The notes beneath the pieces were generated by a model, which was not told where the DNA came from, did not search any database, and was given only the letters and a program-made list of their open reading frames with translations. A DNA stretch of 23,059 bases from UBA1738 sp045577675. Its GTDB lineage: Bacteria; Bacillota; Clostridia; UBA1381. A program made the translations under genes and the position numbers. Location: positions 1 to 23,059 of the forward strand of contig JAZNIV010000009.1 of the NCBI GenBank assembly GCA_045577675.1. The letters are read 5' to 3'. Position 1 is the stretch's first letter. Every line of letters begins with the position of its first letter. Positions 13,899 to 21,171 of this stretch are shown here, piece by piece.

Positions 13899-14669
13899 AT
13901 GAGCTGCGGAAAAAAGAGAGATATTATTGATTCTATGTGGTCAGTGTTTACTTCCTTCGGATTTTATGAGGTGGAAAAGGAAGAAGGCACAAAATATTGT
14001 ATTTTTGATAAGGACACCTGCACCTGTGTAAATAAGCTTTCGACAGTAAAGGCACAGGCAGAAGCTGCAGCTGTTTGTATTGAGGCTGCAATTGCAAACG
14101 GTCTTGATAACTTTGAGGTTATAGTAGGAGATAAAAAAGTTTTTGATTTGTTAACCTTGTTCGGTTTTGAAAAGCTGATTAAACTAAACAGTGAAATAAC
14201 AGGGTTTTCTGTAGCTTGTAAGGATATTGAATTTGCAAAGGGAGTTTTTGAGGAAAATCATTCAGAATGTAGGTTTGACATTAAAAAATTCATTATTTCT
14301 CTTGAGGGTGAGGGCGTGGATATGTCGGACAGCGATGTTTCAGAAAGCCTCATTTTTGCGGAAAAAAATGCAGAGGGAATTGCTTATGATATTGCGTACA
14401 GCCTGCGTGTAAATGGCTGTATAGTTGAGTTTTTTAACGAAGATACCGATATTTCTGCGGCGGAAAAGTATGCCGATGAAAAGAAAATGTCCTGTATTTT
14501 AAGAGCATACCCTGACGGCAGACTTTTAATGAAGGACCTTATTAAAAACGAAATTACAGAAACCACCGCACAGGATTTTCTCGGATTTTACGATGAAGAG
14601 GAGGAATGTGATTGCGGTCATGAGCATCACCATCATCACGGTGAGGATTGCGATTGCGGATGTCACTAA
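13899..14669 (+). CDS. Degenerate HisRS-like protein with His/Cys-rich metal tail, function unknown
   Basis: This 256-residue protein matches no named family that I recognise outright. Residues 8-25 (IIDSMWSVFTSFGFYEV) resemble the first helix and strand of the HisRS/HisZ catalytic fold. Residues 50-92 (AEAAAVCIEAAIANGLDNFEV, then the Leu-rich VFDLLTLFGF) resemble the segment after motif 2. Residues 158-225 (IAYDIAYSLRVNGCIVEFF, then KYADEKKMSCILRAYPDGRLLMKDL) closely follow the HisRS anticodon-binding domain. Motif 2 and motif 3 Arg residues and the HisA motifs are missing, so it is probably not a synthetase. The tail (233-256) is acidic, then has Cys237, Cys239, five consecutive His, Cys251, Cys253 and Cys255, a likely metal-binding site. 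It is the last gene of the dnaN operon, followed by a strong terminator. Confidence 0.6.
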   Translation: MSCGKKRDIIDSMWSVFTSFGFYEVEKEEGTKYCIFDKDTCTCVNKLSTVKAQAEAAAVCIEAAIANGLDNFEVIVGDKKVFDLLTLFGFEKLIKLNSEITGFSVACKDIEFAKGVFEENHSECRFDIKKFIISLEGEGVDMSDSDVSESLIFAEKNAEGIAYDIAYSLRVNGCIVEFFNEDTDISAAEKYADEKKMSCILRAYPDGRLLMKDLIKNEITETTAQDFLGFYDEEEECDCGHEHHHHHGEDCDCGCH

Positions 14670-14675
14670 AATATA

Positions 14676-14712
14676 AAAAACATTCATTATGCGGGGCATT
14701 TTGAATGTTTTT
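14676..14712 (+). terminator. Strong terminator closing the dnaA/dnaN-side operon
   Basis: An 11-bp stem (14676-14686 with 14702-14712) encloses a symmetric 2x2 internal loop and a further 4-bp stem ATGC-GGG-GCAT (14689-14699). The 3' arm ends in TTTTT. It begins 7 bases after the stop of the HisRS-like gene. The next gene starts only 28 bases later, so its promoter must lie within or before the hairpin, or it depends on read-through. Confidence 0.88.
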
Positions 14713-14739
14713 ATTTACAACAAAAAGGAGGAAAAGGAT

Positions 14740-15606
14740 ATGACAGGTATTATAGACATTGGCTCAAATACAATCAGATTGGTTATCTATGATAAAATGA
14801 AGGTAATATCAAACTACGGACTTACTTCGGATATACTAAATGATACTGTTGATGGAATTTTAACCTCCGGCGGAATAATAAAATTATGCTGTGTAATTGA
14901 TTTTTTAAAAGAAAAAGCAAATGAGTGTGAAATTTTTGCTTTTGCTACATTCGCTTTCAGAGTGTTAAAAAATCGCGAGGAAGTGAAAAAAGAAGTTTTT
15001 AAAAGAACGGGAATTGAAATTGATATTTTATCCGGTGAAGAAGAGGCAAAATATGATTTTTACGGACTTATGTCAGGACTTCCCAAGGGTGAGAGCGGTA
15101 TTGGTATTGATTTAGGTGGCGGGAGTGCACAAATTTTTAAGTTTTCAAAAGGAGAGCTTGAGTTTTATTACTCATATCCTATCGGATGCAGAAAACTAAA
15201 AAATAAGTTTGTGAAAGAAAAGGTACCGACTATTAAAGAACGTGAAAGCTTAGAAAAATATATAAAGGATAAGCTTGTAGATTTTAAAGAAAAAAGCAAT
15301 AAAATTTATATGATGGGCGGAACTGCAAAAACTGCAGCAAAATTATATACTTTTTTAAACGGAACAGAGAATATTGATATACTAAAAACTAATAATCTTG
15401 AGGGTATTATAAGATTTATAGAGGAAACACCTGAAGCTGTAATGAAAAATGTACTTAAAAAAAGGTATGATAATATAGCGGTTGGTATTTTTATTATGAA
15501 GGTTATTGCAGAAGCATTAGATGCAGAAAAAATACATATTAAAAAATGCGGTGTAAGAGACGGATATTTACTAAAAAGAGGACAGGAAAAAAGTTTATCA
15601 AAATAA
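14740..15606 (+). CDS. Ppx/GppA-family phosphatase
   Basis: This 288-residue protein of the ASKHA fold has phosphate-binding motifs IIDIGSNTIRL (4-14) and GIDLGGGSA (122-130), with ILSGEEEAK (96-104) supplying the probable catalytic Glu. It hydrolyses polyphosphate or pppGpp in characterised members; which one cannot be told from sequence. It has only the two-lobed core and lacks the C-terminal HD-like domain of E. coli PPX, matching short Firmicutes versions. The ATG at 14740 is set by AAAGGAGG at 14725-14732; an earlier in-frame ATG at 14689 lies inside the terminator hairpin and is rejected. The gene sits between the dnaN operon and a convergent rnpB. Confidence 0.88.
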   Translation: MTGIIDIGSNTIRLVIYDKMKVISNYGLTSDILNDTVDGILTSGGIIKLCCVIDFLKEKANECEIFAFATFAFRVLKNREEVKKEVFKRTGIEIDILSGEEEAKYDFYGLMSGLPKGESGIGIDLGGGSAQIFKFSKGELEFYYSYPIGCRKLKNKFVKEKVPTIKERESLEKYIKDKLVDFKEKSNKIYMMGGTAKTAAKLYTFLNGTENIDILKTNNLEGIIRFIEETPEAVMKNVLKKRYDNIAVGIFIMKVIAEALDAEKIHIKKCGVRDGYLLKRGQEKSLSK

Positions 15607-15636
15607 GATTATGTGTCCCTTTTTAATAAAAATAAA

Positions 15637-15663
15637 AAGAGCCTATCAATAGTGTAGGCTCTT
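15637..15663 (-). terminator. Terminator of rnpB, also facing ppx/gppA
   Basis: A 9-bp perfect stem (15637-15645 with 15655-15663, 9-base loop) is followed on the minus strand by TTTATTTTTATT. On the plus strand it is followed by ATTTT. It therefore ends rnpB well and could also stop the convergent phosphatase gene. Confidence 0.85.
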
Positions 15664-15674
15664 ATTTTCAATTT

Positions 15675-16006
15675 TGAGCAAGTCTGTAAGCCGGGTTCAG
15701 TATCGGACGGTTATCTATCTGTGGCCAGGGGTTACCCCCTACGCTCATGCCATCAGTCGTGCAGTGCCGAGCAGGCTTAATTGCACAGTCGATGTTGCTC
15801 CGGATGGGGTTTACACGGGAAAGCAGTTACCATCTTCCCTGTGAGCTCTTACCTCACATTTCCACACTTACCGAAAAATCGGCGTTTATTTTCTGTTGCA
15901 CTATCCTTGGAGTCGCCTCCACCGGTCGTTAGCCGGCATCCTCGCTCTATGGAGCCCGGACTTTCCTCACGCACAAAATTGTGCCCGCAACCGTCTGACT
16001 TACTCA
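15675..16006 (-). ncRNA. rnpB: RNase P RNA, bacterial class A
   Basis: The minus strand carries the hallmark sequences of the tRNA-5'-end processing ribozyme. Conserved region I, GAGGAAAGTCCGGGCTCC, is at 15968-15951. It is followed by GGAGGCGACTCC, CAACAGAAA and the GGTAAG/GAGGTAAGAGCTCAC segment. Further on is GATAGATAACCGTCC near 15720, and the 3' end has GAACCCGGCTTA. The P1 helix pairs GAGTAAGTC at the 5' end (16005-15997) with GACTTGCTC at the 3' end (15684-15676) with one wobble, and extends by one pair. Length is about 332 bases. The ACAGAAA and GGTAAG elements fit class A rather than the Bacillus class B. Exact ends are within a few bases. Confidence 0.96.
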
Positions 16007-16012
16007 TCTATC

Positions 16013-16041
16013 ATTATAATATTATTAATACAGCTTGTCAA
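16013..16041 (-). promoter_or_regulatory. Perfect sigma-A promoter of rnpB
   Basis: TTGACA (16036-16041) and TATAAT (16013-16018) on the minus strand have a 17-base spacer. Seven bases after the -10 lies the first base of the P1 helix, as expected for a directly initiated stable RNA. The -35 overlaps the stop codon of the small ORF at 16038-16205. Confidence 0.94.
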
Positions 16042-16205
16042 GTGCCACCGCGAAACATTAAATATGCAGCGTATCCTGCTGTTACCGAGGATAATAATAT
16101 TACAAAAATGCCACCGGCTATATTTTTTCCTTTTAATGTCCAGAATCCGTAAAGCAGTGTTCTTACTACTATTATAAGAATTAATATAAAAACAAAAATA
16201 TTCAT
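16038..16205 (-). CDS. 55-residue two-helix membrane protein, last gene of the ger operon
   Basis: This short ORF reads MNIFVFILIL at its start, with a hydrophobic helix at about 2-20. Residues 21-30 are a small polar loop with Trp22 and Lys25/Lys27, and a second helix follows at about 31-52. The ATG shares one base with the gerC stop codon (TAATG junction), a classic sign of translational coupling. GAAGAGGA provides a ribosome site in the gerC end. Some Bacillus germinant receptor operons carry a small two-helix D subunit, and this could be an equivalent; sequence similarity to those was not recognised. The stop TGA lies in the -35 box of rnpB. Confidence 0.65.
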   Translation of the reverse strand: MNIFVFILILIIVVRTLLYGFWTLKGKNIAGGIFVILLSSVTAGYAAYLMFRGGT

Positions 16206-17440
16206 TAATCCTCTTCACTCCTTACTACAAGACCGGTTCGGCGTATAACAAATTCAACGTCAACATCGAATTGTGAGTTTTTGTATTTTTCTTCCCAATT
16301 ATAATCGGAAAATGCTTTTACGTCGGGAAAGTTTCTCTTTGCATAGCTTCCGAAACCGACAATATCTGTCTCCATCTGAACTGTTTTGTCTAAAAATATA
16401 TAAATTTGATTTTTAATTTCTTCTATTACTTCATTTGAAAATTCATCAAGATAATCCTCTACCGCAACCTCAGGTGTTGAGGAATTAAAATCTGCTTCTA
16501 AGAAAAGCTTTATTTTGATTTTTGGTGAATCACTTTTAGTATCAACCTCTATTTTAGGCTTTTTATTCTGCTGCTGCAAAACTGTAATGGGATCATCGGG
16601 CGTTTTGCTATAAAAATACGAAACATAGCTGCTTTTATATTCGCCTGAGAGAATATTAAAAATTTCAGTTTCTATGTCCCCCATTTCACCTATCATTTTA
16701 TCGTGGTCAAAGATTGCCATTCCCATTACTTCGGTTTCCTTTTTGTCGGTCGGTACATCTCCGGCTGAATAATCCTCAAGCTTATATTGATAGCCTGTAT
16801 CAGTAAAATTATCTGTCCCTTTTTGTTTTGAAACGGCACACATCGGCAGAACAGAGCTTTTTTCATTACTTCCTGCATAAAAGTAAAAGTCCTGACTTAG
16901 ATTTTGCGGAATAAACCCTGAATAATCATTTTCAAATATCATTGTATAATATCTTACGGGATTTACTTCGGTTTCAGGATTAACTGCCTCTAAAAATTCC
17001 TTCGCCTTTCCTTTACTTACAGCAAAATAGGTATTAGGACGAATATCGCTGCTTCGTCCGATGGTTTCAAGAAGATCCTCTAAGCCTTGCCTGCTCACAT
17101 CCTCGGAAAAAACAATAAGCTTGGTGTGTGATAATGTAAATGTCTTACTTATAATATGATTGGCAATATTTACGGCAGTATAGATACCAGGTGCAGTTAC
17201 GGTAATATTTTCAATACTCTCCTTTCCGCCCTTTCCCCCCTCCTGACTTGCACCACCGCTTATTTTTGAGGGATTTGCAAACTGAAGTGTAATATCAAAT
17301 TTAGCATCTTCTTTTTCTGCTTTATCAACGCCGATTGCCACAACATATCCCAATGTATCAGGCTCCGTCGCATCATTGCAGCCTGTTAGTACTATTGCAA
17401 GCACTATTATAAAAAATATTTTTATCAGTTTATTTTTCAT
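16205..17440 (-). CDS. gerC: Spore germinant receptor subunit C, Ger(x)C lipoprotein
   Basis: This 411-residue protein has a lipoprotein signal peptide: MKNKLIKIFFIIVLAIV, then the lipobox LTGC with Cys21. The mature part has Ger(x)C features: GYVVAIGVDKAE early on, HTKLIVFSEDVSRQGLEDLL in the first domain, and a C-terminal domain around VDVEFVIRRTGLV. In spores GerC subunits sit on the outer face of the inner membrane with GerA and GerB and are needed for receptor function. The ATG at 17440 is preferred over one at 17458, since AAGGAGG lies between them. The gene overlaps gerB by 11 bases, so the two are coupled. A low-complexity Gly-rich stretch (SGGASQEGGKGGKES) is at about 61-75. Confidence 0.92.
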   Translation of the reverse strand: MKNKLIKIFFIIVLAIVLTGCNDATEPDTLGYVVAIGVDKAEKEDAKFDITLQFANPSKISGGASQEGGKGGKESIENITVTAPGIYTAVNIANHIISKTFTLSHTKLIVFSEDVSRQGLEDLLETIGRSSDIRPNTYFAVSKGKAKEFLEAVNPETEVNPVRYYTMIFENDYSGFIPQNLSQDFYFYAGSNEKSSVLPMCAVSKQKGTDNFTDTGYQYKLEDYSAGDVPTDKKETEVMGMAIFDHDKMIGEMGDIETEIFNILSGEYKSSYVSYFYSKTPDDPITVLQQQNKKPKIEVDTKSDSPKIKIKLFLEADFNSSTPEVAVEDYLDEFSNEVIEEIKNQIYIFLDKTVQMETDIVGFGSYAKRNFPDVKAFSDYNWEEKYKNSQFDVDVEFVIRRTGLVVRSEED

Positions 17441-18521
17441 ACTTATGCCTCCTTGCAATTATATAAATAAGAGGTATTAATATAGGCAGAAGATATGAAA
17501 ATGGTATTAGCTTTTCCTTGACAGTATAGGCTGTATCAAGAAGGTCAACAACAGAGGATGGCTCAAAGGATAACAGAGCAATTATAACTACAGTGCAGGG
17601 AATCAAAGGCTTTGAGTATTTTAGCTTAAATGTGTTTTGAAACAGTGATACAAGGATATACACATAGATTGAAGTATATAAAAGTTGCGTTAAAGACCAG
17701 ACAAACTCAAATAATGCCTCAAATCTTTGAAAATACTCCCCTGCCCTGACCATGCGTGAGAGCTGATATGGTACAAGCAGAAATTCAGATGAATATGGAT
17801 ATGGATACGTCAAACCATAGCATACGCAGATAAGTGTAAGAACGAGACCGGCAATTACAATTGATTTTTTGCCGCTGTTTTTTACCATTTCTATGTCCTT
17901 GCAGTGTGGAAGAAGTAAGTTAAGAGCTAAAAGGTCGGAAAAGCTCGACATATCTCTTAATCCCTTTATAAAAATATTTGAAGCACCTCTGCCAAGGATT
18001 GGAAAAAGGTTATTAAAATTGTAGCTTGGAAGTAACGCAATAAATAAAACCGCTAAAAAGAAAAGACAAAACGGAAAAAACAGTGCATTAATGGTTACAA
18101 GAGAACTAAATCCGCACAAAGCACCTAAAATAACAGTTATTGAGAAAAGAATCATTATATATTCCATTTTTGTTCTTGGAAGGAGAACAATTTTTACAGA
18201 TTCAGCAAAGGTTCTCATTTCGGTTCCTACATTGGCAACTATAACAGCTACAACTATCAGGGACACTAAAATCTTAAAGGGTAGCTTTCCAATACTTTCT
18301 GCAAGCTGAATAATTGATTTGTTTCCTGTATATTGGTAGAATTTTATTGAAAGAGTAAAGAGTAAATACGCAATTAGGGACATATAAATTGCCTGCAGCC
18401 ATGCCGCATTTCCACTTGTTTTAAATAAGAATCTCGGAAAGGCAAATATCATTTTAGTAATCAATAAATTTGACATTAAAAGCGTTAGCTGCCTTTCATT
18501 TATATTTAAACTGTCATTCAT
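17430..18521 (-). CDS. gerB: Spore germinant receptor subunit B, GerAB/APC-type permease
   Basis: This 363-residue integral membrane protein has about ten hydrophobic segments spread over its length, from TLLMSNLLITKMIFAFP near the N-terminus to YLLPILIPLIYIIA at the end. It has the GerAB family plan: a permease fold of the amino acid-polyamine-organocation superfamily that senses small germinants rather than transporting them. The Shine-Dalgarno AAGGAG is 7 bases from the ATG. It follows gerA after 81 bases that contain a parS site and no terminator. It is coupled to gerC by overlap. Confidence 0.93.
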   Translation of the reverse strand: MNDSLNINERQLTLLMSNLLITKMIFAFPRFLFKTSGNAAWLQAIYMSLIAYLLFTLSIKFYQYTGNKSIIQLAESIGKLPFKILVSLIVVAVIVANVGTEMRTFAESVKIVLLPRTKMEYIMILFSITVILGALCGFSSLVTINALFFPFCLFFLAVLFIALLPSYNFNNLFPILGRGASNIFIKGLRDMSSFSDLLALNLLLPHCKDIEMVKNSGKKSIVIAGLVLTLICVCYGLTYPYPYSSEFLLVPYQLSRMVRAGEYFQRFEALFEFVWSLTQLLYTSIYVYILVSLFQNTFKLKYSKPLIPCTVVIIALLSFEPSSVVDLLDTAYTVKEKLIPFSYLLPILIPLIYIIARRHKYEK

Positions 18522-18582
18522 ATAAAAACTCCTTCTTAATTATAGTGGCTGATACAATGAAAGAATTAATTTATTTACAACA

Positions 18583-18604
18583 AAATGTTTCACGTGAAAC
18601 ATTT
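18583..18604. other. parS site 1, between gerA and gerB
   Basis: The core TGTTTCACGTGAAACA (18586-18601) is a perfect match to the Spo0J/ParB centromere consensus, and the palindrome extends to 22 bases. It touches the stop codon of gerA. A 25-base segment around it (18581-18605) is identical to that around the second site (20304-20328). Confidence 0.97.
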
Positions 18605-20225
18605 ATCTGCCTATAAACCATTTTTTGCTCACCTTGTCCTCCCTATTTCGCTTTTTGGGATTAAGATATTTTGGTCTTTTCTCCATATTCCATATACCGG
18701 GTACAAAAACTGCGTCTTTATATAGGTTATTGCCCGGTAATGGTGATAAAAACGGCACTCCAAAGCTTTTGGTGGAAGCAACTATAACGGCATAGACAAA
18801 CATTCCTAAGGCAATTCCGAAAAAACCGAAGCAGCTGCCGATTATGGTAAATATAAATTTCAGTATCCTGAAGCTCCAGCCTAAGGAATAATCGGCATTT
18901 GCAAAGGAACCAATACCTGTGATTGCAACAATTATAATCATTATAGGGCTTACAATTTTAGCACTGACTGCGGCTTGTCCTAAAATAAGACCTCCCACAA
19001 TTCCTAAAATTGAACCGAGAGGTCCGGGCATCCGTATACCTGCCTCTCTAATCATTTCAAATGCAAATTCCATTAACAATAATTCAACAATGCTCGGAAA
19101 AGGAACGTTTTGCCTCGATGCACTTATTGCATATAAAAGATATGTTGGGAGCATTTCCTCATGAAACATCGTTATAGCGAGAAAAAGCCCGGGTAAAAGC
19201 ACAGAAATCATAATTGCAATAAGCCTGATTATCCTCGACATATTGGCAAAATCAGTACGCAAGTACGCATCTGCTGCTGCGTGAGTCATTTCATATGCGT
19301 TTGTAGGAAAAATTAAGGCTCTCGGACTTCCGTTTAAAAGCAGAGCAACCCTTCCTTCGGATAATGCACGTGCCACCCTGTCCGGACGTTCTGTGGCAAG
19401 AACGTGACCTGTTAAAAGCAAGGGATTATCTTCAATCATCATAGAGATTTCTTCTATTGATATTACATAATCCATTGAAATTCCGTCAAGACGTCTGCGT
19501 ACCTCGCTGACAAGCTCCTCGTTTGCTATATCTGAGATATACATTATAACTCCGCGGGTTTTTGAAATGTTTCCGAGAGTTGTACCTTCACAAATAAGCT
19601 TTTCTGTTTTTAATATTTTTCTGATTTGTGCTGAATTTCCACGAAGCATCTCGGCAAATGCTTCCTGTGGACCGTAAATAGACTGTTCATTTTCAGGTTT
19701 TTCAACACTTCTGTGCGGCCACCCCTTTACATCTGCTGAAAAGGCGTAAGGAATACCATCAATAAAGATTCCGCAGCCTCCAAAGTTTATGTCATCAATT
19801 AAGCTGTCAAAATCTGATTTCTTTTGAACCTGATTATGAAAAAGAAGTGTTTTATAGATATAGTCTGCTGTATAATATTCTTCATTATCTTGCAAAACAG
19901 GCATTTCAAGCAGAGGCTTAATAATGCTTGTATTTATAGTGTCCCCGTTACACATACCATCGAAGAAAACGAGAATAGCTTTAGTGTCCCCATTTAAACA
20001 TAGCTCGCGAATTACAACATCATTGTTATGAGGAAAATCAAATCTTTTTTCAATATATTGTCTGTTTTTGCTTAAATTTGAAGAGATTTCCGGAGATTTT
20101 TCGGGCATTACACTTTTTCGGACATCATAAACAGGTGATTCTGTCGGTTTTTCAAGAGTAAAGGTGTAATTATTTTGCGGTGGTGTATATAAAATAAATT
20201 TCTTTATCAGCTCTAATAGTCTCAT
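18603..20225 (-). CDS. gerA: Spore germinant receptor subunit A
   Basis: This is a 540-residue membrane protein. Residues about 45-325 are the soluble N-terminal domain (LVFFDGMCNGD, RPDRVARALSEGRVALLLNGSP near its end). Residues 330-495 hold the membrane segments, with the family signature around FAFEMIREAGIRMPGPLG (about 387-404). The C-terminal tail is basic. GerA subunits form the oligomeric ion channel of the germinant receptor. The start at 20225 is chosen because GGAAGG lies 7 bases upstream; an in-frame ATG at 20276 adds 17 residues without a ribosome site. It is the first gene of gerA-gerB-gerC and the small ORF. Forespore sigma-G promoters are usual for such operons, but none matched well in 20226-20391. 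Confidence 0.94.
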   Translation of the reverse strand: MRLLELIKKFILYTPPQNNYTFTLEKPTESPVYDVRKSVMPEKSPEISSNLSKNRQYIEKRFDFPHNNDVVIRELCLNGDTKAILVFFDGMCNGDTINTSIIKPLLEMPVLQDNEEYYTADYIYKTLLFHNQVQKKSDFDSLIDDINFGGCGIFIDGIPYAFSADVKGWPHRSVEKPENEQSIYGPQEAFAEMLRGNSAQIRKILKTEKLICEGTTLGNISKTRGVIMYISDIANEELVSEVRRRLDGISMDYVISIEEISMMIEDNPLLLTGHVLATERPDRVARALSEGRVALLLNGSPRALIFPTNAYEMTHAAADAYLRTDFANMSRIIRLIAIMISVLLPGLFLAITMFHEEMLPTYLLYAISASRQNVPFPSIVELLLMEFAFEMIREAGIRMPGPLGSILGIVGGLILGQAAVSAKIVSPIMIIIVAITGIGSFANADYSLGWSFRILKFIFTIIGSCFGFFGIALGMFVYAVIVASTKSFGVPFLSPLPGNNLYKDAVFVPGIWNMEKRPKYLNPKKRNREDKVSKKWFIGR

Positions 20226-20305
20226 TTTTGTGCCTTCCTTAATAAAAAGATACCCTATACAAGAATTTTTTGCCATATTTTAAAAAAATATACAAAAAAT
20301 ATTCA

Positions 20306-20327
20306 AAATGTTTCACGTGAAACATTT
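20306..20327. other. parS site 2, overlapping the parA promoter
   Basis: The core TGTTTCACGTGAAACA (20309-20324) is identical to site 1 and lies in a 22-base palindrome. Its right end overlaps the -35 box of the parAB promoter, so ParB bound here could repress its own operon. The site lies between the divergent gerA and parA genes. Confidence 0.97.
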
Positions 20328-20352
20328 ACATTTTAAAAATTTGTGTTATAAT
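20325..20352 (+). promoter_or_regulatory. Sigma-A promoter of parA-parB
   Basis: The -35 is TTTACA (20325-20330). The -10 is TATAAT (20347-20352), preceded by TGT to give an extended -10. The spacer is 16 bases. The -35 shares three bases with parS site 2. Confidence 0.75.
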
Positions 20353-20391
20353 AGAAGATGAAGTATAGAAATTTAGTAGAGGACTCAGCTT

Positions 20392-21171
20392 ATGGGAAAG
20401 ATAATTGCCGTAACAAATCAAAAGGGCGGAGTAGGGAAAACTACTACTGCTGTTAATCTGGCTGCCTGCCTTGCTTATAAAGGGAAAAAAGTTCTTGTTA
20501 TTGACAGTGACGCACAGGGAAATTCCACATCCGGTCTTGGGATAAATAAGGATGATATAGAGTATTCCTTATATGACTGTCTGGCAGACAGCAGTAAAAC
20601 AAAAGATGCTGTAATTAAGACAAGATGTAGGGGATTATCAATAATTCCATCACTTCCTGAGCTTTCTGCAGCAGAAATCGAGCTTGCAAATGAGGAAAAT
20701 CGCGAACATTTTCTTGAAAATGCAATAAAATCAATAAGAAGTGATTATGATTTTATTATAATTGATTCACCGCCGGCTCTCGGAATGCTTACAATTAATA
20801 TAATGACAGCGGCAGACAGCCTGCTTATTCCTATTCAATGCGAATATTATGCACTTGAAGGGCTGTCGCAGCTTATAAATTCCATAAAAAATATCAAGAA
20901 ATCCTTAAATAAGGACCTTGAAATTGAAGGGATTTTAGCAACAATGTTTGATATGCGTACAAATTTGTCTCAACAGGTACTTGATGAAGTAAAAAAACAT
21001 TTTCCGGATAAGGTTTTTTCTACCCCGATTCCGCGGAATGTAAGACTTTCAGAGGCACCAAGCTATGGTCAGCCTATAATTAAATATGATATTACTTCAA
21101 AGGGTGCAGAGGCATATTTCTCGCTTGCTCGCGAAATAATTTCAAATAATAAGGAGTGGTCAGATGGCTAA
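20392..21171 (+). CDS. parA: Chromosome partitioning ATPase ParA/Soj
   Basis: This 259-residue P-loop ATPase has the deviant Walker A KGGVGKTT (11-18), with the signature Lys11 and Lys16. The switch segment VIDSDAQGN (37-44) and Walker B FIIIDSPPALG are also present. It binds nonspecific DNA as an ATP dimer and, stimulated by ParB, drives origin separation; Soj also modulates DnaA in Bacillus. Residues 225-235 (EAPSYGQPI) form the usual C-terminal motif. AGAGGA lies 8 bases before the ATG. The 3' end overlaps parB by 8 bases, so the pair is co-translated. Confidence 0.96.
   Translation: MGKIIAVTNQKGGVGKTTTAVNLAACLAYKGKKVLVIDSDAQGNSTSGLGINKDDIEYSLYDCLADSSKTKDAVIKTRCRGLSIIPSLPELSAAEIELANEENREHFLENAIKSIRSDYDFIIIDSPPALGMLTINIMTAADSLLIPIQCEYYALEGLSQLINSIKNIKKSLNKDLEIEGILATMFDMRTNLSQQVLDEVKKHFPDKVFSTPIPRNVRLSEAPSYGQPIIKYDITSKGAEAYFSLAREIISNNKEWSDG

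Noticed and set aside
14689..14739. Upstream in-frame start for the Ppx/GppA gene
   Set aside because: The ATG lies in the loop region of a strong terminator, without a ribosome site; the family motif begins right after the ATG at 14740.
16000..16218. 72-residue minus-strand frame upstream of rnpB
   Set aside because: It overlaps the rnpB promoter and 5' end, is out of frame with the better 55-residue ORF, and has no membrane or domain pattern.
20226..20305. Sigma-F/sigma-G promoter for the ger operon
   Set aside because: A TGAATA (minus strand, 20300-20305) and a GTATA/GGCAAAAA pair were seen, but the matching -10 elements or spacings do not fit well enough to call.
18583..20327. The two identical 22-bp palindromes as transposon ends
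   Set aside because: They match the parS consensus exactly, parB is adjacent, and the enclosed DNA is a germination gene in normal operon context.
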